A stretch of DNA of 29,480 nt from Syntrophaceae bacterium UBA5764 (GTDB lineage Bacteria; Desulfobacterota; Syntrophia; Syntrophales; Smithellaceae): contig DIEW01000034.1 in NCBI GenBank assembly GCA_002418825.1, forward strand, positions 2,046 through 31,525, given 5' to 3'. The notes beneath the pieces are model-generated. The model worked only from the letters and a program-made list of their open reading frames with translations, did no database searches and was not told where the DNA came from. Each line of letters starts with the position of its first letter. Position 1 is the stretch's first letter. Shown piece after piece: positions 17,728 through 25,802 of this stretch. The translations under genes were made by a program, and so were the position numbers.

Positions 17728-19095
17728 CTAGGTGCCAGTTTTGTTTAAGCCTATATTTTTTTTCACCGCCGCCGCGATCCGGCGGCAGTATTTTTCCGTT
17801 TCTTCTTTGTTGGGTCCTTCCACCATGATGCGGCACAGGTTCTGTGTGCCGGAATAGCGAACCAACACGCGGCCTTTATTACCGAGCTTCTCTTCGACTT
17901 CTTTTATTGCCGCCATGATTTCCGAGACAGACTCTATTTTTGGTTTCTTTTTTACTTCCAGATTAATAAGCATCTGCGGGAAAACGGTCATGATGGCGGC
18001 AAGTTCTGATAATGTCTTGCCTTCTTTTTTCATGGCCGCAAGAACCTGTAGGGCGGTGATTAAACCGTCGCCGGTGGTATGATGTTGCAGAAAAATAATA
18101 TGGCCGGAATCCTCCCCGCCGATAGCAGCATCTCGTTTTCGCATCTCTTCCAGAACATAACGGTCGCCCACATCGGTTAGAATGGATTCTATGCCGAGCT
18201 TTTTTAAAGTGACGGTTAAGCCAAAATTACTCATGACCGTGCGCACCACCATGTTATTGGTCAGTTGTCCTTCTTTTTTCAAAAGAGCGGAGCAGATAGC
18301 CAAGATTCTGTCACCGGTAAGCACGTTCCCTTTCTCGTCCACGCAGATTACTCGGTCGCCGTCGCCATCGAAAGCAAAGCCGACCGAGGCTTTTTGGCGC
18401 AACACCTCGTCAATAAGCGCTTCGGGGTGCTGAGAACCGCAGTTTAAATTTATGTTTCTTCCGTCGGGATGATTGAAAATCGTGGCTACCGAGCAACCTA
18501 ATCCGGAAAAAAGAACGGGGGCGACTTTGTATGTTGCTCCATTTGAGCAATCGAGAACAACTTTCATTCCTGCCGGGTTGAGATTTGGCGGAAATGTTTT
18601 TTTTAAAAAATCAACATAGAGGTCAGAGGCTTTGTCCAGGTGTAATAACTTTCCTTTGTTCCCGGACATAGCGGACAGTTTATGGTCGCCCGCGGCAAGA
18701 ATGAGCTCCTCAATTTGTTTTTCTTTTTCGTCGGAAAGCTTAAATCCCTCGCTGCTGAATATTTTGATGCCGTTATCCTGCGTGGGATTGTGAGAGGCGG
18801 AAATTACAACGCCGGCATCAGCGCTCATGTTTTTAACCAAAAAAGCTATGGCCGGCGTAGGAATCACTCCAGCGGATACGGCAGCGGCGCCCATTGAACA
18901 GACGCCATCGGCAACCGCTTCTTCAAACACGCTACCGGAAAGGCGGGTGTCTTTTCCGATAATTATCCGTGGCGAATGCCCCTTCTTTTTTGAAAGATGA
19001 GCAATGGCGCGGCCAACACCGAGAGCAATCTCCATGGTCATGGGGTATTCGTTGGCTACTCCCCTGATGCCGTCTGTGCCGAAAAGTTTCTTCAT
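17728..19095 (-). CDS. glmM: Phosphoglucosamine mutase
   Basis: GlmM interconverts glucosamine-6-phosphate and glucosamine-1-phosphate for UDP-GlcNAc and cell-wall synthesis. The 455-residue protein starts with the family hallmark KLFGTDGIRGVAN. The phosphoserine is residue 101 in ISASHNPTQDNGIK, and the Mg-binding loop is FAFDGDGDR. The C-terminal phosphate-binding loop reads RYSGTQNLCRIMVEG, with Gln where Glu is usual. Length and domain order are normal. It is divergent from mdh, with 115 bases between them, and has no clear Shine-Dalgarno sequence. Confidence 0.95.
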   Translation of the reverse strand: MKKLFGTDGIRGVANEYPMTMEIALGVGRAIAHLSKKKGHSPRIIIGKDTRLSGSVFEEAVADGVCSMGAAAVSAGVIPTPAIAFLVKNMSADAGVVISASHNPTQDNGIKIFSSEGFKLSDEKEKQIEELILAAGDHKLSAMSGNKGKLLHLDKASDLYVDFLKKTFPPNLNPAGMKVVLDCSNGATYKVAPVLFSGLGCSVATIFNHPDGRNINLNCGSQHPEALIDEVLRQKASVGFAFDGDGDRVICVDEKGNVLTGDRILAICSALLKKEGQLTNNMVVRTVMSNFGLTVTLKKLGIESILTDVGDRYVLEEMRKRDAAIGGEDSGHIIFLQHHTTGDGLITALQVLAAMKKEGKTLSELAAIMTVFPQMLINLEVKKKPKIESVSEIMAAIKEVEEKLGNKGRVLVRYSGTQNLCRIMVEGPNKEETEKYCRRIAAAVKKNIGLNKTGT

Positions 19096-19147
19096 TATCG
19101 GGTTTTTTACATTACGGAAGTTGTTTTTGCAACATAGAAAAAAGTAT

Positions 19148-19175
19148 TTGACGGCTGTTTAAAATTAAGTATTGT
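19148..19175 (+). promoter_or_regulatory. Candidate promoter of the mdh-ferredoxin operon
   Basis: TTGACG (19148-19153) is spaced by 16 bases from TATTGT (19170-19175), about 35 bases before the start codon. The ribosome binding site AGAGGGG sits between. Confidence 0.5.
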
Positions 19176-19210
19176 TGGGCTAAATTAAAAAAAATAAGAG
19201 GGGTCATAAA

Positions 19211-20143
19211 ATGAAGCAGAAAGTTACTGTTGTTGGCGCGGGGAATGTCGGGGCAACAGTGGCGCAAAGGCTCGCGGAAAAAGAACTTTGTGATGTTGTT
19301 CTGATTGATATTATTGAAGGAGTACCTCAGGGGAAGTCGCTGGATTTGACTGAAGCTGCGCCGATTGAAAAGCATGACGCTCATCTTACAGGAGCAAATT
19401 TTTACGAAGAGTCGACGAAATCCGATATTGTCATTATTACCGCAGGAATTCCGCGTAAACCCGGAATGAGCCGTGACGATCTTTTGTCCACAAACAGGGG
19501 AATCATCAAAAGCGTGACCAGGGAAGTGGTCAAATATTCACCGAACGCTATTTTGATTATTGTCAGTAATCCCCTCGATGCCATGTGTCATGTGGCGATG
19601 GAAGAAAGCGGGTTTCCCAAACAGAGGGTCATCGGTATGGCGGGCGTTCTGGATGCGGCGCGCTTCCGCGCTTTTCTTTCCATGGAACTGAATGTCTCCG
19701 TGGAAAATATTCAGGCGCTGGTTCTGGGCGGGCACGGCGACACGATGGTGCCTCTGCCGCGTTTTTCCACTGTGGCGGGGGTGCCGATAACAGAACTCAT
19801 TTCGCCCGAGCGTATCGAGGAGCTGGTGAAGCGCACGCGCAACGGCGGCGCGGAGATAGTGGGTCTTCTAAAAACCGGCAGTGCCTATTATGCGCCTGCT
19901 TCAGCGGCCGTGGAGATGGCGGAATCGATTTTAAAGGACAAAAAGAAAATTCTTCCCTGTGCCGCTTATTTGGAAGGCGAATACGGTATTTCCAAACTGT
20001 TCGTCGGTGTGCCGGTCGTACTGGGCTTAAGGGGAATCGAGCAAATCATTGAGCTTAAGCTTTTTGCCGAGGAACAACAGCTGCTCCATAAATCCGCCAT
20101 GGCTGTGCAGGAGTTGGTGGACGCAATGAAAAAAATGCCATGA
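19211..20143 (+). CDS. mdh: NAD-dependent malate dehydrogenase (LDH-like type)
   Basis: This enzyme oxidises malate to oxaloacetate with NAD. The 310-residue protein has the dinucleotide fold VTVVGAGNVGATVAQRLA at its N-terminus and the coenzyme Asp in LIDIIEG. The substrate loop AGIPRKPGMSRDDLL carries Arg at the malate-specifying position, where lactate dehydrogenases have Gln. Other catalytic residues are seen in DAARFR and GGHGDTMVPLPR (catalytic His). Its stop codon overlaps the start of the ferredoxin gene by four bases (ATGA), so the two are translationally coupled. This fits a redox link between malate oxidation and a ferredoxin-type carrier. Confidence 0.95.
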   Translation: MKQKVTVVGAGNVGATVAQRLAEKELCDVVLIDIIEGVPQGKSLDLTEAAPIEKHDAHLTGANFYEESTKSDIVIITAGIPRKPGMSRDDLLSTNRGIIKSVTREVVKYSPNAILIIVSNPLDAMCHVAMEESGFPKQRVIGMAGVLDAARFRAFLSMELNVSVENIQALVLGGHGDTMVPLPRFSTVAGVPITELISPERIEELVKRTRNGGAEIVGLLKTGSAYYAPASAAVEMAESILKDKKKILPCAAYLEGEYGISKLFVGVPVVLGLRGIEQIIELKLFAEEQQLLHKSAMAVQELVDAMKKMP

Positions 20144-20874
20144 GAAGAAAAATCATTAAAATCGACGAAGAAAAATGCACGGGCTGCGGTTTATGTGTGC
20201 CCGGCTGTCAAGAAGGCGCCATACGAATTATTAATGGCAAAGCCAGACTGATTAGCGATGTTTACTGCGATGGCATGGGCGCTTGTCTGGGCGAGTGCCC
20301 GGAAGGAGCTCTGTCCATTGAGGAGCGCGAAGCCGGGGCGTTTGATGAGAGAAAGGTTCAGGAACATTTGGAGCAGACCGCAGGAAAACCGGCAACAACA
20401 GGTTTCAACAGTGCGCCTTCGGCAGGTTGTCCCGGTTTCGCCCATACAGCTTTTGAAAAGGAAGCCGCAGCTGTGTCAGCTGCGGCGCAAAGCTCAGAGC
20501 TTGCGCACTGGCCGGTCCAGTTGCATTTGGTTAATCCCGCCGCTGATTTCTTTCGTGACAAGGACGTGGTGTTGACTGCCGATTGTGTTGCTTATGCGGC
20601 AGGTGATTTCCATCAACGATTTCTTAAGGGTAAGAGCCTGGCGATTGCCTGTCCTAAGCTGGACGAAGGTCTTGACGAATACATTGAAAAAGTCCGTCGC
20701 CTTGCCGATGAAGCAAAAATCAACACACTGACTGTCGTGATGATGGAAGTTCCCTGTTGCCGCGGTCTCATGCAAATTGCTCGCACGGGTTTACAAAAGG
20801 CCAAAAGAAAAGTTCCGCTCAAAGCCGTGGTAATAAGTATCCGCGGCGAAGTCATTTCCGAAGAATGGGTTTGA
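20140..20874 (+). CDS. 4Fe-4S ferredoxin-type protein
   Basis: This 244-residue protein has an N-terminal ferredoxin module and a C-terminal domain of about 130 residues without a recognised name. The first cluster motif, CTGCGLCVPGC, is complete. The second reads CDGMGACLGECP, so the second of the four expected Cys is Met. Further Cys occur in the rest of the protein (SAGCPGF, TADCVAYA, IACPKLD, VPCCRG) and could bind another cofactor or complete the second cluster. No signal peptide is present, so it is cytoplasmic. Its start overlaps the mdh stop, and it probably passes electrons in the same pathway, though this is inferred from position only. Confidence 0.85.
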   Translation: MRRKIIKIDEEKCTGCGLCVPGCQEGAIRIINGKARLISDVYCDGMGACLGECPEGALSIEEREAGAFDERKVQEHLEQTAGKPATTGFNSAPSAGCPGFAHTAFEKEAAAVSAAAQSSELAHWPVQLHLVNPAADFFRDKDVVLTADCVAYAAGDFHQRFLKGKSLAIACPKLDEGLDEYIEKVRRLADEAKINTLTVVMMEVPCCRGLMQIARTGLQKAKRKVPLKAVVISIRGEVISEEWV

Positions 20875-20930
20875 TTTATCAGCTAAAACAGTTAGCCGGT
20901 TCGGTTGTTTCTTTGTGATATGGAGGCGCG

Positions 20931-21302
20931 TTGTATAGCCTTATCGCCGATGCGCTGGTTGTTGCGCATTTCTTGTTTATAGTCTTTGTTGTTGGCGGCG
21001 GTTTGTTGGTCATTTATTGGCCGCGCGCGGCCTGGTTGCACCTTCCCGCTGCCGCCTGGGGGGCAATGGTGGAATTTACCGGATGGTTTTGTCCTTTGAC
21101 TCCGTTGGAAAATTATTTTCGCAATCTTGCCGGGGAAGCTTCTTACAGCGGCGACTTTGTTGCCCAATATCTTCTGTTCTTAATTTATCCGGAAAATCTG
21201 ACGCGCGAAGCGCAATTCGTGCTTGGCTTTTTCGTCGTTTTTATCAACATTGTTTTATACTTCATTGCCGTGAAAAAACATCGGCGCGCATGTGCAAAAT
21301 GA
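20931..21302 (+). CDS. DUF2784 family membrane protein
   Basis: This 123-residue protein has three to four hydrophobic segments and the DUF2784 pattern: YSLIADALVVAHFLFIVFVV at the start, the WPRAAWLHLPAAAWGAMVE block, and GWFCPLTPLENYFR. Its function is unknown. The start is assigned to TTG at 20931, because GGAGG lies four bases upstream and the family N-terminus begins there; the nearby ATG at 20920 is out of frame. It follows the ferredoxin gene by 56 bases and may be co-transcribed with it. Confidence 0.85.
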   Translation: MYSLIADALVVAHFLFIVFVVGGGLLVIYWPRAAWLHLPAAAWGAMVEFTGWFCPLTPLENYFRNLAGEASYSGDFVAQYLLFLIYPENLTREAQFVLGFFVVFINIVLYFIAVKKHRRACAK

Positions 21303-21683
21303 TTATAAATCTGATTTTTTAAAATGATTATTTATAGTTTCCAGAAATGTTTCCAGAGAAAACGGTTTGAACAGATAATCGGCAAAACCAATGGCCGGGA
21401 TTTCATCACCGTCCGTAGGCGCGGCGTTGCCAGTTACGGCGATAATCGGGATATTTTCTAAATCGGGATCGGTTTTAATAATCCTGGTTGCGCTCAATCC
21501 GTCTATGCCCGGCAATTGTATGTCCATCAAAACGAGATCAGGGCGGTTTTCTTTTGCGAGACGAATGCCCTTTTCGGCATCTCTTGCTTCAAGTATCCGG
21601 CATTTGCCTATTTCCAGAAAGGCATGCATAAACTTCATGTTTACTTCATTGTCTTCAATAACAAGAACGGTTTTGTCTTTCAT
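21303..21683 (-). CDS. Single-domain (CheY/DivK-like) response regulator
   Basis: This 126-residue receiver domain has no output domain. The acidic pair is in VIEDNEVN, the phospho-acceptor Asp is residue 54 (VLMDIQLPGIDG), the Thr is at 84 (AVTGNA) and the Lys is at 106 (LFKPF). All are in the expected places. It follows the histidine kinase gene on the same strand with 64 bases between them and is its likely partner. Output must go through a protein-protein contact or a phosphorelay. Confidence 0.93.
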   Translation of the reverse strand: MKDKTVLVIEDNEVNMKFMHAFLEIGKCRILEARDAEKGIRLAKENRPDLVLMDIQLPGIDGLSATRIIKTDPDLENIPIIAVTGNAAPTDGDEIPAIGFADYLFKPFSLETFLETINNHFKKSDL

Positions 21684-21747
21684 GTCCGTTTTACCTTTGC
21701 CTGGTGAGGATACTTTAGCCGTCAGTCCAAGAAATGCCTCGGAGAAT

Positions 21748-23076
21748 TTAAACGGGTATTACAAAATGAAATGCACATCCCTTTCCTTCTCCTTCGCTTT
21801 CTGCCCATATGCTTCCTTTATGGAGCTCAACGAATTGTTTGCACAGGGCAAGACCCAGCCCTGTACCCTGATGTCTGCGACTTTTTGAGCTGTCCATTTG
21901 CACAAACGGTTTAAAAATAATTTGCTTATTTTCTTTTTTTAAACCGATGCCCGTATCCTTTACGGAAATTTTTGCCCAGTGTTTATGGCTGGCCGAATGC
22001 TCTTTGCCGATGGGCAGAGACAGAGCTTCACCTTCTTTTGTGGTCCATCGGCCGTCTAAACGGCTTAAAGGGCAGGCGGAAAGTTTAATCAACCCACCTT
22101 CCGGTGTAAACTTTATAGCATTGGAAAGAAGGTTGTAGACAGTCTGCCTAATCATGCTTTCATCTGCTTGTATCATTTCCGGGCAATCGCCGATGTCCGT
22201 TGGCAGCATTATGCCGTTCCTTTCGGCAAGTTTCGTGAAAATATTTAAACTGTTTTCCAAAAGCGTTTTTAAATTGATTTCCGAAATATCAATGTCCATC
22301 TTGTCTGCTTCCATTTTGCTTATATCCAGCAGGTTGTTGATGAGTGAAAGCAGCTGTCTGCCGCTTACGTTTATGTCTTTTATGCAATCAATTTGCTTTT
22401 CGTTCAATTCACCAAAATGGTGATTAGCCAGCAGGTCGGAAAAGCCGATAATGGAGTGCAACGGTGTTCTGAGTTCGTGTAATATATTGGTTAAAAATTC
22501 GGACTTAAGTTTCTCGGATTCACCGGCTTTGAGCAGGGCCAGGCGGAGCTCTTCGTTTTGCTCCTGCAGTCGTTCTCTGCTTCTTTTCAGCAGTTGCACC
22601 ATATAAGAAGATACAAAAGCGATAATAAAAAACATCGGCGCTACCGCAATCATGCTTGCCACCTGATATTTCCAGGGCATATCAAAGCCGGGATTCACTT
22701 TTATGGTTTGGAGAATTCCCGTACGTTCCAAAGTCAACAGCAGCGCAAAGCAAATGTTGATGAAAGCAGCGATGATGTAGGGTTTTTTTCTTGATTCCAG
22801 GGGACCAACGTAAATAATGGATGCTGCGTAGATAGGCAGCAGAAAAGAAGCTTGTATGCCGCCGAAGGAATGAATAACAGCGGTTATTCCGATTATTTCT
22901 ATTAAGCTGATGACATAAGTAAAAAACTCGGCAAAAGTATTGTTCTTTATTTTTTTGAGAATCCCCAGGAGCGGCGGATTTATCGGAATCAGATATAAAA
23001 TCGAAAAATTGGCGTAAACAAAATTCTCGAAATTAGCGATATTGAAAAAATAGGTAAGAAGGGCGACAAACCACAT
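21748..23076 (-). CDS. Membrane-bound sensor histidine kinase
   Basis: From the ATG at 23076 the protein has 442 residues. About five to six hydrophobic segments fill residues 1-160 and a short coiled coil lies at about 163-190. The H box FLTNILHELRTPLHSIIGFS has its His at 200, and the ATPase domain has NLLSNAIKFTPEGG, DTGIGL and GTGLGLALCK. It pairs with the receiver protein downstream. The start is uncertain: a TTG two codons earlier (23082) is possible. An open frame reaches back to an ATG at 23187 with a good AAGGA site, but is interrupted by TGA at its fourth codon. The intervening frame (EIYQRQLRAAKVRSVGCLI) looks like genuine kinase N-terminus, so the gene may have lost its original start. 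Confidence 0.88.
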   Translation of the reverse strand: MWFVALLTYFFNIANFENFVYANFSILYLIPINPPLLGILKKIKNNTFAEFFTYVISLIEIIGITAVIHSFGGIQASFLLPIYAASIIYVGPLESRKKPYIIAAFINICFALLLTLERTGILQTIKVNPGFDMPWKYQVASMIAVAPMFFIIAFVSSYMVQLLKRSRERLQEQNEELRLALLKAGESEKLKSEFLTNILHELRTPLHSIIGFSDLLANHHFGELNEKQIDCIKDINVSGRQLLSLINNLLDISKMEADKMDIDISEINLKTLLENSLNIFTKLAERNGIMLPTDIGDCPEMIQADESMIRQTVYNLLSNAIKFTPEGGLIKLSACPLSRLDGRWTTKEGEALSLPIGKEHSASHKHWAKISVKDTGIGLKKENKQIIFKPFVQMDSSKSRRHQGTGLGLALCKQFVELHKGSIWAESEGEGKGCAFHFVIPV

Positions 23077-23328
23077 AATCAAACAGCCTACGGATCTTAC
23101 CTTGGCTGCACGCAGTTGTCTTTGATAAATTTCGGTGGTGTTGTCTGTAGCGCCTGCTTGTCTTTGTTTAATTTGTCACTCTACCATGTTTGCAAATCCT
23201 TTTGCTTCTGGTGGGACGCTTAGCGCGTCGTAATCGCAACGGTAAAATAATTAATAAAAAATATTATGGTATCAAGAAAATTAAAACTTAATTTTTCGGA
23301 AGAGTTATCATGATAAAAATCATGCCGT

Positions 23329-24180
23329 TCAGGCGGATGCCTGCCGACGGTGTCTGTGACCGAACATCAGAAGTAAAACACCGCCGAAACCAATTGTCAG
23401 GGCAATTATCTTGATTAACCATCCTACGTAAGGCAGCCAGCCCAACGCCAGAAGCAGAATTAGCCCCGAAACGGTTTCTTTGACGGGAGATTTTTTATGA
23501 GAGGAAAACATTCCCGACAGAACATAATCTCCAAGAAGGTTTGCGGCGGCGATGTAGCCTAACATGAAGGCGGCGACCAAGGCGATGAATAACAGAGGAA
23601 TCAGGTAAATGCCGATGACTGAAATAACAAGAAAAATAAAAAAAGGCGTAATTGATGCCGTGATTAACATCCCCCAGAGGAATGATTTCATTTTGTTGTT
23701 TTGAATGGAATTTTTCAACGTTGTTAATGAATTGGGGGATAAAAAGGCCAGAAGCATGGCTAAAACGAAAATGATGCCCTGGAAAAAAAGAAAAATGATA
23801 TTCAGGACAGCCGACCAGGCGTCATCTTCACCGAGGAAGAAAGAGCGAAGCGTTGCGGTTATATTGGAAGAATTTATCTCGGTAATCTTACCGAAAACCT
23901 GCGAGCCGCTGCCTCTAACGACAACTCCTCCGAGGCAAAGAACGTTGCCGCGGACGACGGATTTGCCGGTCAGTACAATCGATCCGCCCAGCGCGATGAC
24001 GTTGTTTTCCACCAGGCCGCTGACGGTGATTTGGCCGCCGAGGATAACGATATTCTTAATTATTTGATTTTCGGCGATTGTTGCATCGCGGCCTATTCTG
24101 ATAATGCTTTTTGCATCCGCTGTTGTCGCAGTCAGCAAAACGATAAAAAAAGCAACGATAATTGTTTTTGCCTTCGTCAT
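23329..24180 (-). CDS. Exported bactofilin-like membrane protein
   Basis: The 283-residue product starts with a signal peptide (cleavage expected after TTADA). Residues 35-105 form short hydrophobic repeats centred on LGG (VILGGQITVSG, IALGGSIVLTG, LCLGGVVVRG) with a period of 16-19. This is the pattern of polymer-forming bactofilin-type beta-helices. After that come about five membrane helices (about 122-148, 167-190, 191-222, 237-272). A periplasmic beta-helix on a polytopic membrane anchor suggests an envelope structural role; no function is established. The ATG at 24180 is chosen for the signal peptide; an ATG at 24210 would add ten residues. Neither has a clear ribosome binding site. Confidence 0.72.
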   Translation of the reverse strand: MTKAKTIIVAFFIVLLTATTADAKSIIRIGRDATIAENQIIKNIVILGGQITVSGLVENNVIALGGSIVLTGKSVVRGNVLCLGGVVVRGSGSQVFGKITEINSSNITATLRSFFLGEDDAWSAVLNIIFLFFQGIIFVLAMLLAFLSPNSLTTLKNSIQNNKMKSFLWGMLITASITPFFIFLVISVIGIYLIPLLFIALVAAFMLGYIAAANLLGDYVLSGMFSSHKKSPVKETVSGLILLLALGWLPYVGWLIKIIALTIGFGGVLLLMFGHRHRRQASA

Positions 24181-24242
24181 ACTGTCATTAACGTAGCACA
24201 TCGGAATCATTACGGCTACAAAATTTCACTGCGGAGAGGGCC

Positions 24243-24323
24243 ATGAAAAAAATTCGCGTGTTGCATTTCGGGGTAAATCAGATTTTGCGCGGGGAACATG
24301 ATTTGTATAAACAATTACGATAG
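24243..24323 (+). CDS. Possible small ORF (26 residues)
   Basis: A GGAGAGGG (24233-24240) precedes an ATG that opens a 26-residue frame starting MKKIRVLHFG. The opening resembles the first strand of glycosyltransferases or other Rossmann-like proteins, so it could be a remnant of a longer gene rather than a functional peptide. It lies divergently between the bactofilin-like gene and the S-component-like gene. There is no other support. Confidence 0.25.
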   Translation: MKKIRVLHFGVNQILRGEHDLYKQLR

Positions 24324-24360
24324 AGTTATGTTGAAAATTTTAATCAAGAAATTAAAATAA

Positions 24361-24867
24361 TCACACCGTTTGTTCGCAGAAATTTCGCAGTGGTTTGATG
24401 CCCATTTGTATCAACGTTGCCCAGAAAATATTACCTAAGAGCAAAACAATGACAAGTCTGGCGATAAAATCAGCTGTCATATGGGCGAGATAATAGTCGG
24501 TCAGAACAAGCCATGGCAGTTGAATCAGATAGGCCAATAAAGCGGAAAGAACAATTTTGCCGGTTTTTTTATAAAACAGCGCCGCCATCGCGCCGAAAAG
24601 GGCGTTGCCCACAATCACATAGGGATTGCCCAGGAAAAGCGCGGTGTAAAGCGAGCCGGAGATTCCCGCGACGATGCCGCCCGCGGGTCCAAAAATTATC
24701 GCGGCTAAAATGACCGCCGCCGGAAAAAAATGAATCTTCCAGTTTTCGGCAAAAGTTATATTGATAACGCTCAGTAGAATCGGCAGCGCAAATAAAAGAA
24801 GAAAGGCGCTGATTGCTCTGCGGTGAGATTTTATGCTGTTATCTGCGGTAACGGGAAAACCGGTCAT
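24361..24867 (-). CDS. ECF transporter S-component-like membrane protein
   Basis: This 168-residue, highly hydrophobic protein has five to six membrane helices. The central block of small residues (FFPAAVILAAIIFGPAGGIV, then GNPYVIVGNALFGAMAALF) is typical of ECF-type substrate-binding S components for vitamins or related compounds. The substrate is not evident. No ECF ATPases or T component are nearby, so it would have to use a shared energising module encoded elsewhere. The ATG has a good GAGGTG ribosome binding site, and the gene lies behind a consensus promoter. The leader is too short for the common vitamin riboswitches. Confidence 0.65.
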   Translation of the reverse strand: MTGFPVTADNSIKSHRRAISAFLLLFALPILLSVINITFAENWKIHFFPAAVILAAIIFGPAGGIVAGISGSLYTALFLGNPYVIVGNALFGAMAALFYKKTGKIVLSALLAYLIQLPWLVLTDYYLAHMTADFIARLVIVLLLGNIFWATLIQMGIKPLRNFCEQTV

Positions 24868-24901
24868 GTTTCACCTCGTTTTTTATTGATTATCGGAAGT
24901 A

Positions 24902-24930
24902 AGTATAAAAAGAACGCTAAGGCGTGTCAA
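24902..24930 (-). promoter_or_regulatory. Consensus sigma70 promoter of the S-component-like gene
   Basis: Read on the minus strand, TTGACA (24925-24930) is followed after exactly 17 bases by TATACT (24902-24907), about 35 bases upstream of the start codon at 24867. This is the best promoter by consensus in the window. Confidence 0.8.
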
Positions 24931-24979
24931 TGAAAAACGACGGTAATTTATCTGCTTGATTTTTATCAGGATAATATTT

Positions 24980-25291
24980 TTATTTAGCTTTTACATGAAG
25001 GAGCGGCAGCGCCAGATGGCGGCGACGGGTTTCTCCTTTAAACTGTATCTGCTCGCGCGCGGTGTGTGAACCACGGCGGCCCCGGCCCATTTTTTCTATC
25101 AGATGAGAAGAACCCAGATGCAGTGTGTGCTTGCCGTATCTTTGCGCCGGCTCATCGGCGGCGCTGTAGAGAGCTTTTATTTTTTGCGCCTGCACCGGGT
25201 CGTCAAAGAGAGAATACTGGATGTTCTGGTCGAAAACAAGATCGCACAGAATCACGCTGGTGGCGTTTAGCTTTTCACCGTATTGTTTTGC
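24980..25291 (-). pseudogene. C-terminal remnant of a Y-family (ImpB/DinB-type) DNA polymerase
   Basis: The frame is open from 25291 to the stop at 24980 (103 residues). It reads like the extreme C-terminus of a Y-family translesion polymerase: a DQNIQYSLFDDP segment, an alternation such as YGKHTLHLGSSHL, and a Lys/Arg-rich end (GETRRRHLALPLLHVKAK). The palm, fingers and catalytic carboxylates are missing. The DNA immediately upstream encodes a broken acetyltransferase instead, so only the 3' end of the gene survives. The first possible start is a GTG at 25255. I take it as a relic, although a small expressed protein cannot be excluded. Confidence 0.65.
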
Positions 25292-25657
25292 TTAACAATT
25301 TTTTCCATAGGTTCAAAAGTAATGCCGTGCTTCATGAATATCGGATGTTCAGGAGCCGCTCCGGAAGCAGTGCGAAACCCGAGTTTACGGAAGAAGCCGG
25401 CCGACGCCTCGCTTTCGGGCGAGAGCGGCTACCGCCAGGTGCCTTAGTTCAAGTTCGGTATCGCCTTTCCACACGGCAGCTAACCCGCCAACTACCTGCC
25501 CGTTTTCCTCGGCCATTAGTTCAAATTCTTCACCTTCCAGACGAAACGAATGCCGTACATTGCGGGGAAGCCCCAATGGCTGCCAGAGAACAGTCCAAAA
25601 CAGTTCATCCAGTTTTTCCGCAGCAGCTGATTTTGTTACATCCTTTATATTTATCAT
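25267..25657 (-). pseudogene. Broken GNAT-family N-acetyltransferase
   Basis: From the ATG at 25657 the frame reads as a GNAT protein through the acetyl-CoA-binding motif A (LELRHLAVAALARKRGVGRL) and then stops at 25385. The next frame continues immediately with the usual GNAT C-terminus (FFRKLGFRTASG, then HPIFMKHGITFEPM) down to a stop at 25267. In intact relatives roughly 30 residues lie between the RGxG motif and the FYxxLGF motif; here there are none. A deletion that also shifted the frame is the simplest explanation. Its 3' end overlaps the polymerase remnant by some 25 bases. Confidence 0.75.
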
Positions 25658-25802
25658 GTTTTTATTTTCGCCTGACAGAAAGCCGAGCCAAAGCGTGGCG
25701 CTCGGTTCAAGTTTCGGGTGGGACAATTTGCTTCGCCTGTTTCTGTTTTCTGTATTATTAGTTCGTGCCCGATTGTTTTTTTCGCCTTATTCCCTGAACC
25801 CG

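Noticed and set aside
20891..20897. GTTAGCC resembling an attC R' core after the ferredoxin gene
   Set aside because: There is no matching RYYYAAC partner with a foldable centre within about 150 bases, and the surrounding genes are housekeeping in type.
23176..23178. Selenocysteine at the in-frame TGA of the kinase
   Set aside because: Anaerobic Desulfobacterota do use selenocysteine, but a histidine kinase has no use for it at codon 4, and I see no obvious SECIS-like hairpin directly downstream. Mutation or restart is simpler.
23309..23324. CATGAT-AAAA-ATCATG hairpin after the bactofilin-like gene
   Set aside because: It is only six AT-rich pairs with no T-tract on the transcribed side, too weak to call a terminator.
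25480..25500. GCTAAC resembling an attC R'' core
   Set aside because: It falls inside the coding part of the acetyltransferase relic and has no paired GTTRRRY site or palindrome.
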